This document shows, one piece after another, positions 30,563 to 52,282 of a stretch of 64,000 nt of DNA. The translations under genes and the position numbers were made by a program. The stretch's first letter is position 1. Every line of letters starts with the position of its first letter. Source of the DNA: Ficedula albicollis (Eukaryota; Chordata; Aves; Passeriformes; Muscicapidae); the NCBI RefSeq assembly GCF_000247815.1, contig NC_021681.1, positions 15,080,201 through 15,144,200 on the forward strand. The letters run 5' to 3'. The notes beneath the pieces were generated by a model. It was not told the origin of the DNA. It made no database searches and saw only the letters and a list, made by a program, of their open reading frames with translations.

Positions 30563-30718
30563 TGTCAGTGGTGACTGATGCCAGGGATATGACCCTTCTG
30601 GGGACACGGGCTCTGGATTTTCTCTCCAAAGTCAGATTCGTGTCAGTGGTGACTGCTGCCAGGGAGATGACCCTTCTGGGGACATGGGCTCTGGATTTTC
30701 TCTCCAAAGTCAGATTCC
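30563..30718. repeat. Tandem duplication, 78-bp unit, two copies
   Basis: The unit starting TGTCAGTGGTGACTG and ending CCAAAGTCAGATTC is present at 30563-30640 and 30641-30718. There are a few substitutions (GATGCC/GCTGCC, GATATG/GAGATG, ACACGG/ACATGG). That moderate divergence argues for a real, not brand-new, duplication. Confidence 0.92.
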
Positions 30719-33700
30719 TGCATAAACTATAAAACCCACTGCAGGACTCCATTCAATCTGCAGGAAGCCTGAAGGATGTGAGTGCATTGTTTTCCCGCTG
30801 TGATAAATAAAAATCAAGGTTTGGGGGCTCAAACAGGACCTGCCCCCACCGGGAGCAAGGATGCTGCAGGGCCTCCTGGGAGGGAGGCAGGTGATGTAGT
30901 GATGCAGGGGAAAAAACAGAGAGGGGAAAAAAATAACGCTTCAGACATCAACCTCTCTGCATTTGTAAGCAAAGGCACTTCAAGAGAGGTTTGAAATCCT
31001 GTGCCAGAAGGGGTGGATGAGGGGAAGTGAACATTACAGCATTGGCAAAGAGCGCCAAGAAGCAGGTGTGTAATTTCCGTAGGTAGCTGAATGGTGCCTC
31101 TGGGAATTCAGGCTCCCTGAAGAACAAGGAGAGCAGAAGCCTGCAAGGATTAAGGTATTATAAAGCTCACCAGGGTTAATGAATGGGGTGATTGCAAAGA
31201 ATGAGCAGAGAGGAAACATAACTTGTGCTTACATGTAACATAGCAAGGAGCACTAGGAAAATCATGAGCTGCGCCACAACAGAGCAAGGGAATTTCTTGT
31301 CTGTCAAGTTGGAGAGTAAACATGTGCAATCTGAAGTGAGGTATGCCTTTCAAAAATCTCACTTAGAGGTAAGTATTATTAAAAGTGTTACATAGTAGAT
31401 GAGGGAAGAAGAAAGTAGCTAAATGTGTCATTCCTTACTCCTATGTCAGAAGAACTGAACCAACCAGAATAATAAGTTATTCACTGAGTGCACTGCTGGG
31501 ACCTGCCTGCAGACCCACGCAATTGAGGCATAAGAAGCATAACAAATGTGGCAGCTAGTGATGAAGCACCTTGGTCATTCTCAGATATTCACAGCCACTA
31601 CCACCTGGATGAAACCTCAACACACTGATGTTGTAAGAGGGAATTTTGTGGGGGCTGAAGTAAGTGCAATTCTTGCCTAGCAGTGACTTCGCTATATTCC
31701 ACTCAGAAAAATTTCTAGGTCTACCCAAAAAACATCACCTAATATGATTGCACCTGCCCCCCTCCTTCTGGATTAAAATATATAAAAGTATAAAAATAAA
31801 AAATTCCTGTGTTATCACTTGTGCCAGCTTTGCTTCCTAAGCTTCAGGGTGGTAAGGCATGAATATGTCCTACAGCCTCAGCTGGAGCCCTCATTTCAAG
31901 TCACTTTGTATGTGCAAGTCTACAGCTATAAAATATTGGTGTTCATTCAACAGAACACCCTTTTGCATGTGCCAAACTCTCACAGAGTCTCAGAAGATCA
32001 GGGTGAAAATGAAAAGCTAGCTAAGAAGACAGGCTCTCCAAAATCAAAGTTTAAGATTATCTCTTTAAGTTTCACCAAAACACTACAACTCTGTGTATGC
32101 TCCAAGCCTTCCGGTGGGTGACTTGTAGTGACAGTTTCCAAAAAAAAAAGAGCAACATTTTTGGATTAACCAGAACATCAGATGGTAACTGAGAGCAGCA
32201 AGAGAGGTAAAGGGGAATGACAGTGAAAGTTGACACTGTTAGCAGGTAGAGCTGACCTCCACAACCTTGAAAGTGCCCTTATTGGTATTTTTAGCAGGAA
32301 ATTACACAGCCTTGTCTTTACTCAAACTAATACATGCAAAAGCTACATTCATCATCCAGGGTGAACTCAGGGCTTGGAGAAGGCAAGTCAGAAGAGAAAG
32401 GGATCAAGCCCAGGGTAAATCTGGTGGTTTAACCAGGTCATACCAGATCATGCCTCTTCAGGACACTCTCCTGGCAGGGAGGTCAGATTAGTCCTACAGA
32501 GCCACACCAATATTTACCATCCAGGAGCATCACTGGAAGTGGTTTTGAGACCAGCAGGTCACAGCACATTCCAAAGCAGAAGAGGTTTCCATATTGCCTT
32601 TCTCTCCTTGCCAGGATCCTCAGCCAAGTCGCCCCAGTCAGTAGGGAGACTGAGTCTGGAGGAGGTGCTTCAGCTCAGGATTAAGAGGCAGAAGAGAACT
32701 GGGGCATGACCACCTCTGCTCCCTGTTTTCTCCATAGGCTGCCTCCTCCCACATCCAACATCTCTAGAGTCCAAATTTACTCTTTCAGCCCCTCACTCCA
32801 GGGCAACGCTTTAGAGCTGGCTTGCTCTCTGAGAAGTAGAATGATTTCCTTGCAAAACCTGGACTGGAAATGAAAGCCAGACAGGCAGCCCAGCTTCACT
32901 CCTTGCCCTTCAACAGCCTTACCCTCAAGGAGCTGATTCTCTTTAGTACGATGGCCATCAGATGTGAGCTGGTGCTGCTTCCCTCTGTGTGTGATCCTCG
33001 GATGCCTGCAGTGAGGTGGCAGCTGAGCTGCTCTACACACTGCCTTGGACCTTTTCCTTTTTCTTTCTCTCAGCAAGCCTACAGTTGAACCACAACATCC
33101 AATTTTGTATCAGTAACAGGCCAAGCAACAGCTGAGCCCCAAAGACAACCACATAGAAGGGGGAACAAATTGCGTGAGTCAGGCTAAAAGCTTCATAAAT
33201 ATTGGCTGGTTTTAACAATCCCCTAAGGAACAGAGAATCTCATTTTATAACTACATCTCCCTCCTCTCAAGGGAAGTTAGTCTCCTGTCTTATGAGCACA
33301 ATATTTTCATTCTTTTCTGCAGTCAAGTTGCTCTGGCTGGGACTTTGCATCACACATCAGCAGGATAGCTGAGCACCTTCCAGTGGTGCTTTAAATAATA
33401 TTCTGGAGTGGGCTTTGTTCTCTCAAGTTGGCTCCAGCAGTTGGTGAGAGGAGAAATCAGACACTAAATGTGTAAGAGATGAAGGCTGAAGAGCACAGGG
33501 CGCATTTCAGTACCTTCTCCTCTCATTCCTACCAGATAAAGCACAGTTGGAGACCCAGAGGAGCAGACATGCAGTAGGAATGTAGACAGAGAGACACAGC
33601 AGTATGTCTACAGGCTGATACAGGCAAGGAAGGCAGACACCATGGGAGAAAGGAAGGACTTGGCTACAGAAGATGGAAACAGTTTGTTGTGCGTGTGAAT

Positions 33701-35823
33701 AGACAGAGGGGATAGAGGCGTGGATGGGACAGGTGGGAGCACTAAGTCACTGCCCAGGATGGAGAGCAGGATGACTCCTGTCTTTCTGACATTCTGTACA
33801 AAGCTCACTTCACCCCCACCATGAGAGCAGCTCTCTTTTCTTGCCTGCTAAATGTTCACCAACTTCTCCCTGATTTGTTGGCACTATCAATCCCCGATTT
33901 TGTCTTCCCCTCTGCAAGGCATGTCCACTCCCCATTTCCAAATTTCATTGTTATTCCTCATCTTCATCTTATTTTTAGGATCATTCTAGGCAAGAAAGGA
34001 GTGATACCTGAATCTCTCCATATGTACCACGCACAGTGAGGTCCTGTCTCTACCAGCTGAGGCTACCTACTTGCAGCCAATTCCCACACTCAGTGCAGAG
34101 GTTGTGGCACTGTTCATATTTCATATGTGCTTTCTTAAGCACCTTAAGTAAAGGCACTTCCCTGACAGGTCCAACCTCAGCAGGTTGTTTGCTTTGGGAT
34201 GAAACAAGCTATGGTTAAGTGGAGTCCATAAGACCATGACAAAGTCTGTGGATGCTGATGAGGTTCAGCTGAAATACATGGCGCATGTGATGTTTTATGT
34301 GTTCTCAGGAAGCTCTGAAAAAGAGAGAATATTGTTTAGGGGTTTTTTGTTTTTTTTTTCTCCAAACCCCAAATGTACAGCATACAAAGTGGTCTGGAAA
34401 GCTGCCACTCCAAGCTGGCTCTGGAAAGTAGCCTTTTTATGTTCTCCTGTTTTCAGCAGCTCAACACTGCCTCCTGCATCGTCACTCAACCCCCCTTCCC
34501 CCCTGAATTCCATCTGTCTGAGGCTTGCTGTGGAACAGCAGGGTTACTGCTTTGGGATTAAACTCAGGTTAGGTTATTTGGAGGCTGCAATCCTACCTTC
34601 ATTAAAGCCAACTGCAGACATCAAAACAACTTTGGAGAAACTGGGATTTTATATAACATACCTGAAAATCTTTTGTGGAAAGAGAAACTTCTACATGAAG
34701 GGACAGACTGGGACCATGGGAGGTAGAGATGGAGCTCACATCTTCATGTTCTCATTACCCTTGGACTCCAGAAATAAATGGATGATTATCAATTACATTA
34801 TCAGTTTTCAGACATTATCAGTGAGTGAAGTAATAGAAAGAATGTGGAGACTACATTGTTTTCCTATGGAGAATAAAGTGCATAAGAACAATAAAATGTA
34901 ATATTATTTCTAGCACATGGACTAATGGGGTAAAAGGAAAGGAATTTCCAGGTGGGAGCCTTAGCAAAGCTTAGTGCAAATCAATAATCTCCTAACTTCA
35001 AAAAATAAAAAAATTCCACTAGTGCCTGGCAGCAATTGACAGGCTTCTTTCCACCAACCCATCCCCTGAAAGCATCTGCTCCTCACAGTGTCCAGTCATT
35101 TTCCTTCTCTTACGTGAATGCAGCATGGCAGCTCCCCACCTCCACCAGAGCCTCACTTGGAAGGTCTGGCACACTCTTTTCATGAGTTGCTTTGGGGGCT
35201 GAACAGTTGCAATGATCCAGAACTGAATTTTCTCCACAGTGAAAGAGGAAATCCCAGGAATAGCTCAACTTCCTGAAAGAGCCTGCCAATAGCCCATGAG
35301 ATCTTGTATCCAAAGGTAGGGAAAAACAGAGATCTGTGGATTTTGAATAAATTTGGATGAGATTGAGAAACTCACCTTCTGTATCCAGGCAAAGTTGATT
35401 TCACAGCAGATCTCAAGACAGACTGAAACTTAGGCATTTAGAACTATATTAAAATAGAATTGACCTTCCCTAGTTTTGAGTCTCCATAGTTTTGAGTCAG
35501 AGCTGCTATTCTCTAGATTGGACTCCTGTGCAAAGTGGTGCTCATCGAGTTATGGCCTCTGCTCCCCTCTGACCAGTTTGAAACTGGCACCTTAAGGAGA
35601 CAGAGGTGGCTGGAAAAATGTTCCAGTAGGACACAGGTGTCCTTCAGTCCAAACTTTGTGAAGAAGGTGAGCACTTAGATAGATGTTCACTAGTTCACAA
35701 GACTGAGGGAAACTGCATTAATTTGTACATATTATATCTCCAGGGAAAATTTTGGAATATTTTCTCACTAGAGAACTCTTTGTTAATGGAAGCATAACAT
35801 TCATTTTTTTAGGCATATCCTGA

Positions 35824-35936
35824 AAAAATCTGAGCCTCTCCCCCTCCCTTATTGTTAATAATATATCAAATAATCAAACAAAAATCTGAGCCTCTCTTCC
35901 CCTCCCTTATTGTTAATAATATATCAAATAATCAAA
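35824..35936. repeat. Tandem duplication, about 56-bp unit, two copies
   Basis: The segment AAAAATCTGAGCCTCTC followed by CCCTTATTGTTAATAATATA occurs twice in a row. The copies differ by a small TTCC/CCC length change. Confidence 0.9.
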
Positions 35937-37271
35937 TATTACAAGGTTATTAAGAGGCTTGTCATTCAATACCTATCCAAGGCACGGAACAAGCTGTATG
36001 GAGATATGGGGACCTGAAGCCAAAAGCCCAAACATGGAAATGATACTGTCTTTTAGTTGAGATGAAGTGCAGGTACCATCAGATGAAGCTATCTTGGGTA
36101 ATCTGGCATGACGTGGTGCCAAAAAAGCACACACAGTGAGTCACCAGGAGTGTATGTACAAATCAGAGCTTGCCCCGATCCCCCATCCCACCACGGGGGG
36201 AGTGAGCTGGCAGCTCTGTCCTGCTTAGTTCCTGGCTGGGCTTAAGCCACGACAAGTACAGATGATTCAGTTCTGCAAGAAGAGGAGAAGTGAAGAACAA
36301 AGCCTAGCACTGTTACTATTACAATATTTTTCTTGGTAAGGTTGTTTTGGAAAAGTAGCAACAGGTCCCTGATCAATAGTGATGGATAGGCAACAAATGG
36401 AAGTCAAACCAAAATGTAGTCATGGCCTGAGAAGACATGGAATATATGCAATGTGTCTCAGTACTTTGCTCTAAAATTATAAAACAAGGCTGTGTAGCCA
36501 GAACCAGCATCTGACCTTCCACTTCTTTTTTTTCCCCAAGAAAAAAACCGGAGACTCTTGCCCATCCTTGACGTATTCCATACCTACTGCCAAATCTGCA
36601 CTCCCCCACTCAGACAAAATCCCAAAATAGGGTGTGATGCCTTTCCCGTTGACAAAGCCATAAGTCACAGTCAGCAAGACACACTCAACATTCTCCAATC
36701 AGTTAAATGAAAAGAGCTCTCCCCCTCTGTTTCCCACCACTTCAGCACTCATTATATCTCACATTAATTAATATAGGCACTAGGAAATGAGATGATAAAT
36801 TACAAAACCCCATTAACCTGATTCTGTCCAAACTGGTAAAATATGGCAGCTTGTACATTAGACAAATCTTCCTTGCTAACGTGGGAGTCCTCATGCCTGA
36901 ACTCTGTTAAAGCAGCAGCCCTGAAAAAGTATTTTTAATGTGTGTATGTATGGAATGTATATCAACGTGCGTGAACAGTGCGCGCCCGTGGGAACATCAG
37001 AATTCATTAGATCAGTCTGATATGAGATATATTGAACAGGTTCCATCTGACATACGGTACTGGGTTGTTCTGTCCACTTCCAACGGAGTGAATCATATTG
37101 ACAGGTTGAATTATATCTCAAGAGATATTTTTCTCCCCTCCTCCAAAGGCCATTTGCAATCACGGCACATCCACTGCCTCTTAAAAGTGAGCTCATCTGG
37201 CGCTGGTTGCATTGGAGTCCTCCACCGTGCCTGAAGGAAGGATGCTTTTGGGCGCTGGCAGCCTGGAGAAG

Positions 37272-46501
<9,230 letters not shown>

Positions 46502-47105
46502 AGTCTTGTCAGGACTGGAGGATGAAGATGAGCCCTTCCCCCAAATGCCTTGCTGGGTATTAACGTGTTAAGAGTTTGTTCTGTCCCCTCATCGTGCTGC
46601 TAATTTGGAAGCCATCCTCCATGACTGCACCACAGCCAAGTCCAACAGGGGCCGTGACAGGAGCTGGCAGCCCCCTGCCACTCTGCTCTGCTCCTTTCTT
46701 CCAGGTTTAACCTGCCATGATCTTCCACTCAGATGATGCTTCCCAACTTCCTGTGCTGTCCTGCGTGTGCCATTCAGGCTGCTGCCACTGTCCCCCTTCT
46801 CACCAGCTCCCCTGAGGCACCAAACACTAACTCAGCTTCCCCGGGCTTGGGGCTCAGCCCACACCTGCAGAAGTTGCTCTCAGTGGTGTCTGGGTTTCCT
46901 GTTGCCCCCTGAGCAGGTCTGTGCTGCCCTGGTGGCCACTGTTGGGACAAGAAGGCAGGCTGGGTGTGATGTGAAGGGCTCGGGGCTGGAGTGCTGAGCC
47001 AGAGCTGCTCCTCGCCGTGTCCCACAGCGTGCGCAGGGGAGGGCAGGCACAGAGCTCTGGATCCTTTGGATACCATTCCAATAAAGAGTTTCTGTTGCAC
47101 AGAAG
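46502..47105 (+). other. UTS2B: UTS2B 3' UTR (probable extent)
   Basis: The region runs from the stop to just past the AATAAA at 47080. It is GC-moderate with short open frames on both strands that are shadows. The exact cleavage site is not fixed. Confidence 0.65.
47080..47085 (+). terminator. UTS2B: UTS2B poly(A) signal AATAAA
   Basis: A canonical AATAAA lies 579 bases after the stop codon. It is followed by GTTTCTGTTGCACAG and, after about 20 bases, a GT-rich GTGTTGTTTGCTTTCT element, the usual downstream signal. Confidence 0.8.
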
Positions 47106-50100
47106 CATGTGTTGTTTGCTTTCTCAGCCCCTGCAGGGGGCTAAAGTGCAGCACATTTCTCTTGATGCTGGCTCTTGTTACCTTAATGGTTCATGTGGAG
47201 TTCACACTGAAAGAAAGGCTCCCATTAAACACCTAGGGTTTTAATGTGCCTTCCTTTTGGCCAGGATCAGGAATGAGAGCTGGGTCTTTTTCATAGGTAG
47301 TTATGAGACACTCTCCTCATTCGACTGGACCAGACACACTGGTTTCTACCTACTCACCCCAAAGAGATGCTTTGAGCAAAGATTTTTGGTTCATCTGGCA
47401 GGTCAATGGAGGTGCTAACTGGTCTTTTCTACTACAGAATTATATCTGGCTCTGTCGAAAAGGAAAAGATCACAATCCATTAGTGATTCCTACATATATT
47501 CACCTCAAGTCACATTGCCCACATTTATTTCCAAAAGCAAAGGACCTCATTCCCAAAAATGCAAATTCAAAATAAATCCTGATGTTAACTTTGAGGTTTC
47601 CAAGAACATAAAAGAGAGCAGGATCTGGTAGCCACTGTGAATGTGTGGAATGATTTTGACTAGCATAGAACTGTCTCTCCAGTTCAGCTGAGCCATGTGT
47701 TGAGCCAGATTTAACTGCAGCTTGCACATTCCATATTCTTTCAAACGTTACCTCTCCCAAAGCTGTAATTGCCATCCTACACTCATTGCCTTGGGCTCTG
47801 GCAAGCAGCACACGCTTACCACAGCAGTACCTTGCATGTACTTCATTAACAGGAGACACAGTCATCCTGTTCAGGCCAAAGCCAGCATCTGGGGAGTAAA
47901 GCCAGCTTGCCTGATTATATAAGTGAAGTCTAATGACATGCAAAATACAGTTTCCTCTTACCATTTGTTGTTTCTTTGGTGGTGATTCAAAACACATTCC
48001 CCATTTTCTGTTGCTTTTGTGTGAGTGAAAAGGCATGTGGGAGCACACTTTCACATACCCTCACATTGGCACCAAATCCAGGAAAAAATTATACCCTATG
48101 GACAAGAATAGTCTCTCTCTTTCTTTAAAGGTTTGGTGCTCCAGCTGGAAGGAAGGTATGTTCCAAGAGTTGCCCTGAGTGCCCCAAGCTGGTGTTGAGC
48201 TCAGATGATTTCAGCTTGCAGGAAATCCCAGCACAAGGAAAGGCCAGAGCAGCAGGCTCCATCTGTCACCTGCTTGCTGTAGCCATGCCTTCCTGACCCG
48301 GTGTGACAGCTCATCAGCTAGTCAGGAAAACGAGCACTGCATCTACGGATATTTAACAGCTTGCTCTGACCCTAGAAAGGAATTCCCTGGAGTGCAATGC
48401 ATCATGCTGCTTAGTAGTGATTTTCTGCTACATCCTATTAGTGCAGTTATTTAAGAGCTTGTGGTACCCAAACTACTCCCTATTTCCTGACAAGCACTCT
48501 GCTGCTGTATTAGCTGCTTGTGCTGCAGAGATCAGCATGTATGGAATTCAATTTATTAACTAATTAAAAGCAGAGAGGGTGTTGTTCCTCCCAGACTCAC
48601 CCTCTACATGGCACTGTGGGGGTCCTGTCCTTTCTCCTGAACACACAGAACAGGAACCTTTCTCCTCCACAGAGTGGCTGCTCACACTGTACCCATGCTT
48701 GGGCAGCCACTCTTGCTAAAGTTAATGACCCACAGGCAATAATTAAAGGGATTTCCCTGAGACACTCTAGTAGATCATGTGGATTTATTAGAAGAAAATC
48801 CTCACAGACATCTGAATGGATTTGCAAATCCAGGCAGCACAGGGCAAGTCTAGTGTGCAACAGATGCTGCAGTTTATCCTCATTTCACATTTGCTCCATA
48901 CTGTGCACCATGGCTGGAGCCATCCAACATTGTCCACAAAAACAAATTGTGGTATTTGGCCTTTCAGACATCATCATATTTGAAACAGCACTTGCCAATT
49001 TACAGATTTTAAAGAGTGCTTCTTGAGCCACAGGAAGTCTCAGTGTGCTCAACAATGGATGAGACAACAGAAAGAAAGACTGTTCCTTTCTCCCAGGTGA
49101 TCCACACAGTGGGCTGGGAGCAGGACTGAAGCTTCCAGCTCCCAGTTCTACCAACACCACCAGAGACCCCTCTGTCCTGCTTGGCTTTCACATTTCCCTT
49201 CAGATGAAGGCCATTTCTGCACATAACTTTAAAACCCTGCTGGTTTTGGAAGCCATGGCCAATACCTGCCAATTATTAAACACTTCTATGATCCAGCAGT
49301 GTCCTTTCAGAGCTGCTGTGTTTGCACTAGATTCCTCTGGTCTCAGTCTCTGAAAACATGTCATGCACTGTCTCTGTCCGTGGTTCTTTTGACTGGCAGC
49401 TGTTTGAGTGGTCAGGTCACCACTTCCATAATCTGCCCCATACATATGGCTGCCCTGCAAGCAGATTATCTGCAGCCTGTCTGGATGAGCTCAGTGTGAG
49501 AAGATAAATATTCCCTAAACCCCAGGGCAGGCTCAGGATGGATGGTGGCAATGCACTGCCTGGGACTGCGTTTGCAGGCTTGCTTCTAGCATGGACTGAA
49601 ACTCTTGAGTCAGTCAGCCTAAAAGCACCCACCAAGTCCAGTTCTCAGACCTTTCACCTGGAAGCTTAAAGGAAGAAAATTAGCAGTGTATCCAGGAGAA
49701 AAGCAGGAAGAAAAACCCAAGATCACCACATATGGACTTACAGGCCTTATTTTTATCTCTGACTTTTGAGAGCTTGGTGTGGAGAGCATCTGCAGTGCTT
49801 CACCTCACACACAAGCATTGACAGCTCACCCACCAAAGGGAGAATGATCTCCTAACTCAGCTGCAGTGCTCTGGCAGAGGCAAAGATAGGGACACCTCTG
49901 GATGTGAGTCACTGGCTTGTGCTGCTGCTCTCAGCAGCATCAGCCTATATGAGAAATATCAATAAAAGTGCAGTTTCTTGCAAATTTTCTATGCCTTGAT
50001 CTCTGGGCAGGGCTGTAGGCAAGGAGGAAAATGGGAAAGGCCCCTGTTATGCCAGAGCACATGAATTAGATGTTACCTGCTCTTCTGAGTGGGAGCCTCA

Positions 50101-51120
50101 TCTCCCACCATGGCTGAACCAGGGCAATTGTCCCAAACTCCCAACCCCCACTCACGATGGCTTTTAAGTGTCATTGATTATTTCCCAAGTACTTTTCTTT
50201 CTTTTCTTTTTCTTTTTAGCTGGGTCTATTTCCCCCCATTTTGCTAGCTGATGACCAGGTGCTTTGTGCCTCATACAAGATCAGGAAATTAACACTTAAT
50301 TCCCATCTCCAGCATTACTTCCTGCCTAACACAGGGTGTTTGGCAAGAGTAACTTTTTTTCCTTTAATCCTTCATAATCCCTTTCTCAATAGATCTTCTT
50401 TTGCAATGCTAAAGATAATTTATATCCAAGAGTAGCAATCTGAGGAATTTAGCAGACATGGACCAAAGTCCAAGAAGGAGAGAGAATGTGAGGTTTAGAA
50501 AACATCAGTTAGGAATCTGAGCATTGAGACGTCAGCAGACAGCTCTTCTCAGCTATACTTCATAATCTGGAAAGAAGTGGAAAGGATGAAAGAGGATTTA
50601 AGATAACCTGTTTTACTCTAAAATGAAGTGGAGAGAACATGTTTACATTTTGCAAGAGTGAGAAATACTTGGACTTTTAGTGTTGGATTCTGACCATGTC
50701 CTGTGCACACATCAAGAGGCCAAAATGAGACATATGATGCAGATAGCCTTGCAAGTGGATGACTTCATATTTGGACACTATCCTATGTTATGCATAGGGA
50801 GGACTGAAATGTGTTCATCAGCTAAAAGTCTCACCACATTTTGGGATGTGCCATATGATGAAAACGTGTCTAAATATGGTGCAGAGATAAGAGACTACTC
50901 AAAACATCAGGATGAATACTAAGGTCTTGTCACAGTTCTTATTCAGACTAACTCCCAGTGAAGGCAGAAAACACCTCCCAAACAGCAGTTTAAATGCATT
51001 CTAGCTTTGTCCCATAACTGTTATATCCTCCCTTCATCTACCAAAAAACTCCTCTCCAGAAAGAAATGTGCAAAGCAAACTCTCTGCTTTTCATGGACTG
51101 CTGTTGGCATCTCTGGAAGT

Positions 51121-51126
51121 TTTATT
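51121..51126 (-). terminator. OSTN: Candidate OSTN poly(A) signal
   Basis: TTTATT on the plus strand reads AATAAA on the minus strand, about 1.1 kb past the OSTN stop, counting the artefactual G run. No closer AATAAA was seen between the stop and the G run. The assignment is tentative. Confidence 0.3.
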
Positions 51127-51453
51127 TTCAATCCAAAAAATCTCAGTCCTGCCTAGGATAATAAAATTCTGCAAGTTTAACAGATAAATGCCATGCAATA
51201 AAAATATATACATATACCTTCTACAAGTGACACTGTGCACAGCTGTGAGAGCATTCTGACCTGATGAATTGAATATGTTATTATTTGTAAATGCAATGTT
51301 TGCAAAATGCAACTTGAAACAGATTTTGCAGGAGGTCAATTCCTTGTGTGCAGTATCATTAGGCAAAGACAAGACATGCTGTGAGGCATCTTCCATATCT
51401 CTGTAACGTTTCCAATACAGCATCACTCATTCAGAATAGAAGCATCTGTAGGC

Positions 51454-51931
<478 letters not shown>

Positions 51932-52197
51932 CAATGAACATTATATTTTCTAATATCAGAAATGCAAGGCTTGGGCCAACACACAGTAAGGTAGACTCGA
52001 GGAGACAAAAATGTTAGGAATACTTATTTGCCTATAGAGAGGCACTCAGTGGGAAATTAGGGCATTCTGTGTTATAAGAAGCCATCATTCCCTAAGCCAC
52101 TCCTCCCAAGCCTGCTGAGTACCTCCAGCACCAGAGAACAGGTGTGTTCTCCGAGCCTGCCCACACCTGGAATATTTTGGCTCACCTGCAGGAACTG

Positions 52198-52282
52198 CTA
52201 ACCCCTGGTGTTGCCGAGGTGGCTCACCCCAATCCGGTCCAGAGGAACCCCAAACCTTCTCTTTGGCAGCTCAAGCACTTTC
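52198..52282 (-). CDS. OSTN: OSTN coding exon 3 (second natriuretic-like motif and stop)
   Basis: The acceptor is TTTTCCTGTGCAG. The first base G completes Arg from exon 2. Then [20 protein letters not shown] and HLGNTRG follow before TAG (52200-52198). The length of 28 codons with stop and the motif position equal those of the human protein. The spelling differs at several hydrophobic positions (Ile/Val, Met/Leu). Confidence 0.95.

Larger units (their letters stand above)
27061..37241. other. Intergenic region between divergent CCDC50 and UTS2B
   Basis: About 10 kb. I recognise no exon. It contains a CR1 piece (29575-29701), tandem duplications at 30563-30718 and 35824-35936, and unremarkable unique DNA elsewhere. 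The frame at 34236-34901 (221 codons) has no family resemblance. UTS2B 5' UTR and promoter sequence must lie toward the right end, but no TATA box or upstream exon could be fixed. Confidence 0.6.

Noticed and set aside
34236..34901. 221-codon plus-strand frame followed by AATAAA motifs
   Set aside because: No domain, signal peptide or splice context. Its length is not improbable in 64 kb on six frames. It could be part of a non-coding transcript, but nothing shows that.
47500..48054. 184-codon minus-strand frame containing GFGLNRM
   Set aside because: I first considered it as the OSTN last exon because of the FG..NRM resemblance. The true last exon was then found at 52198-52282 with correct phase and motif.
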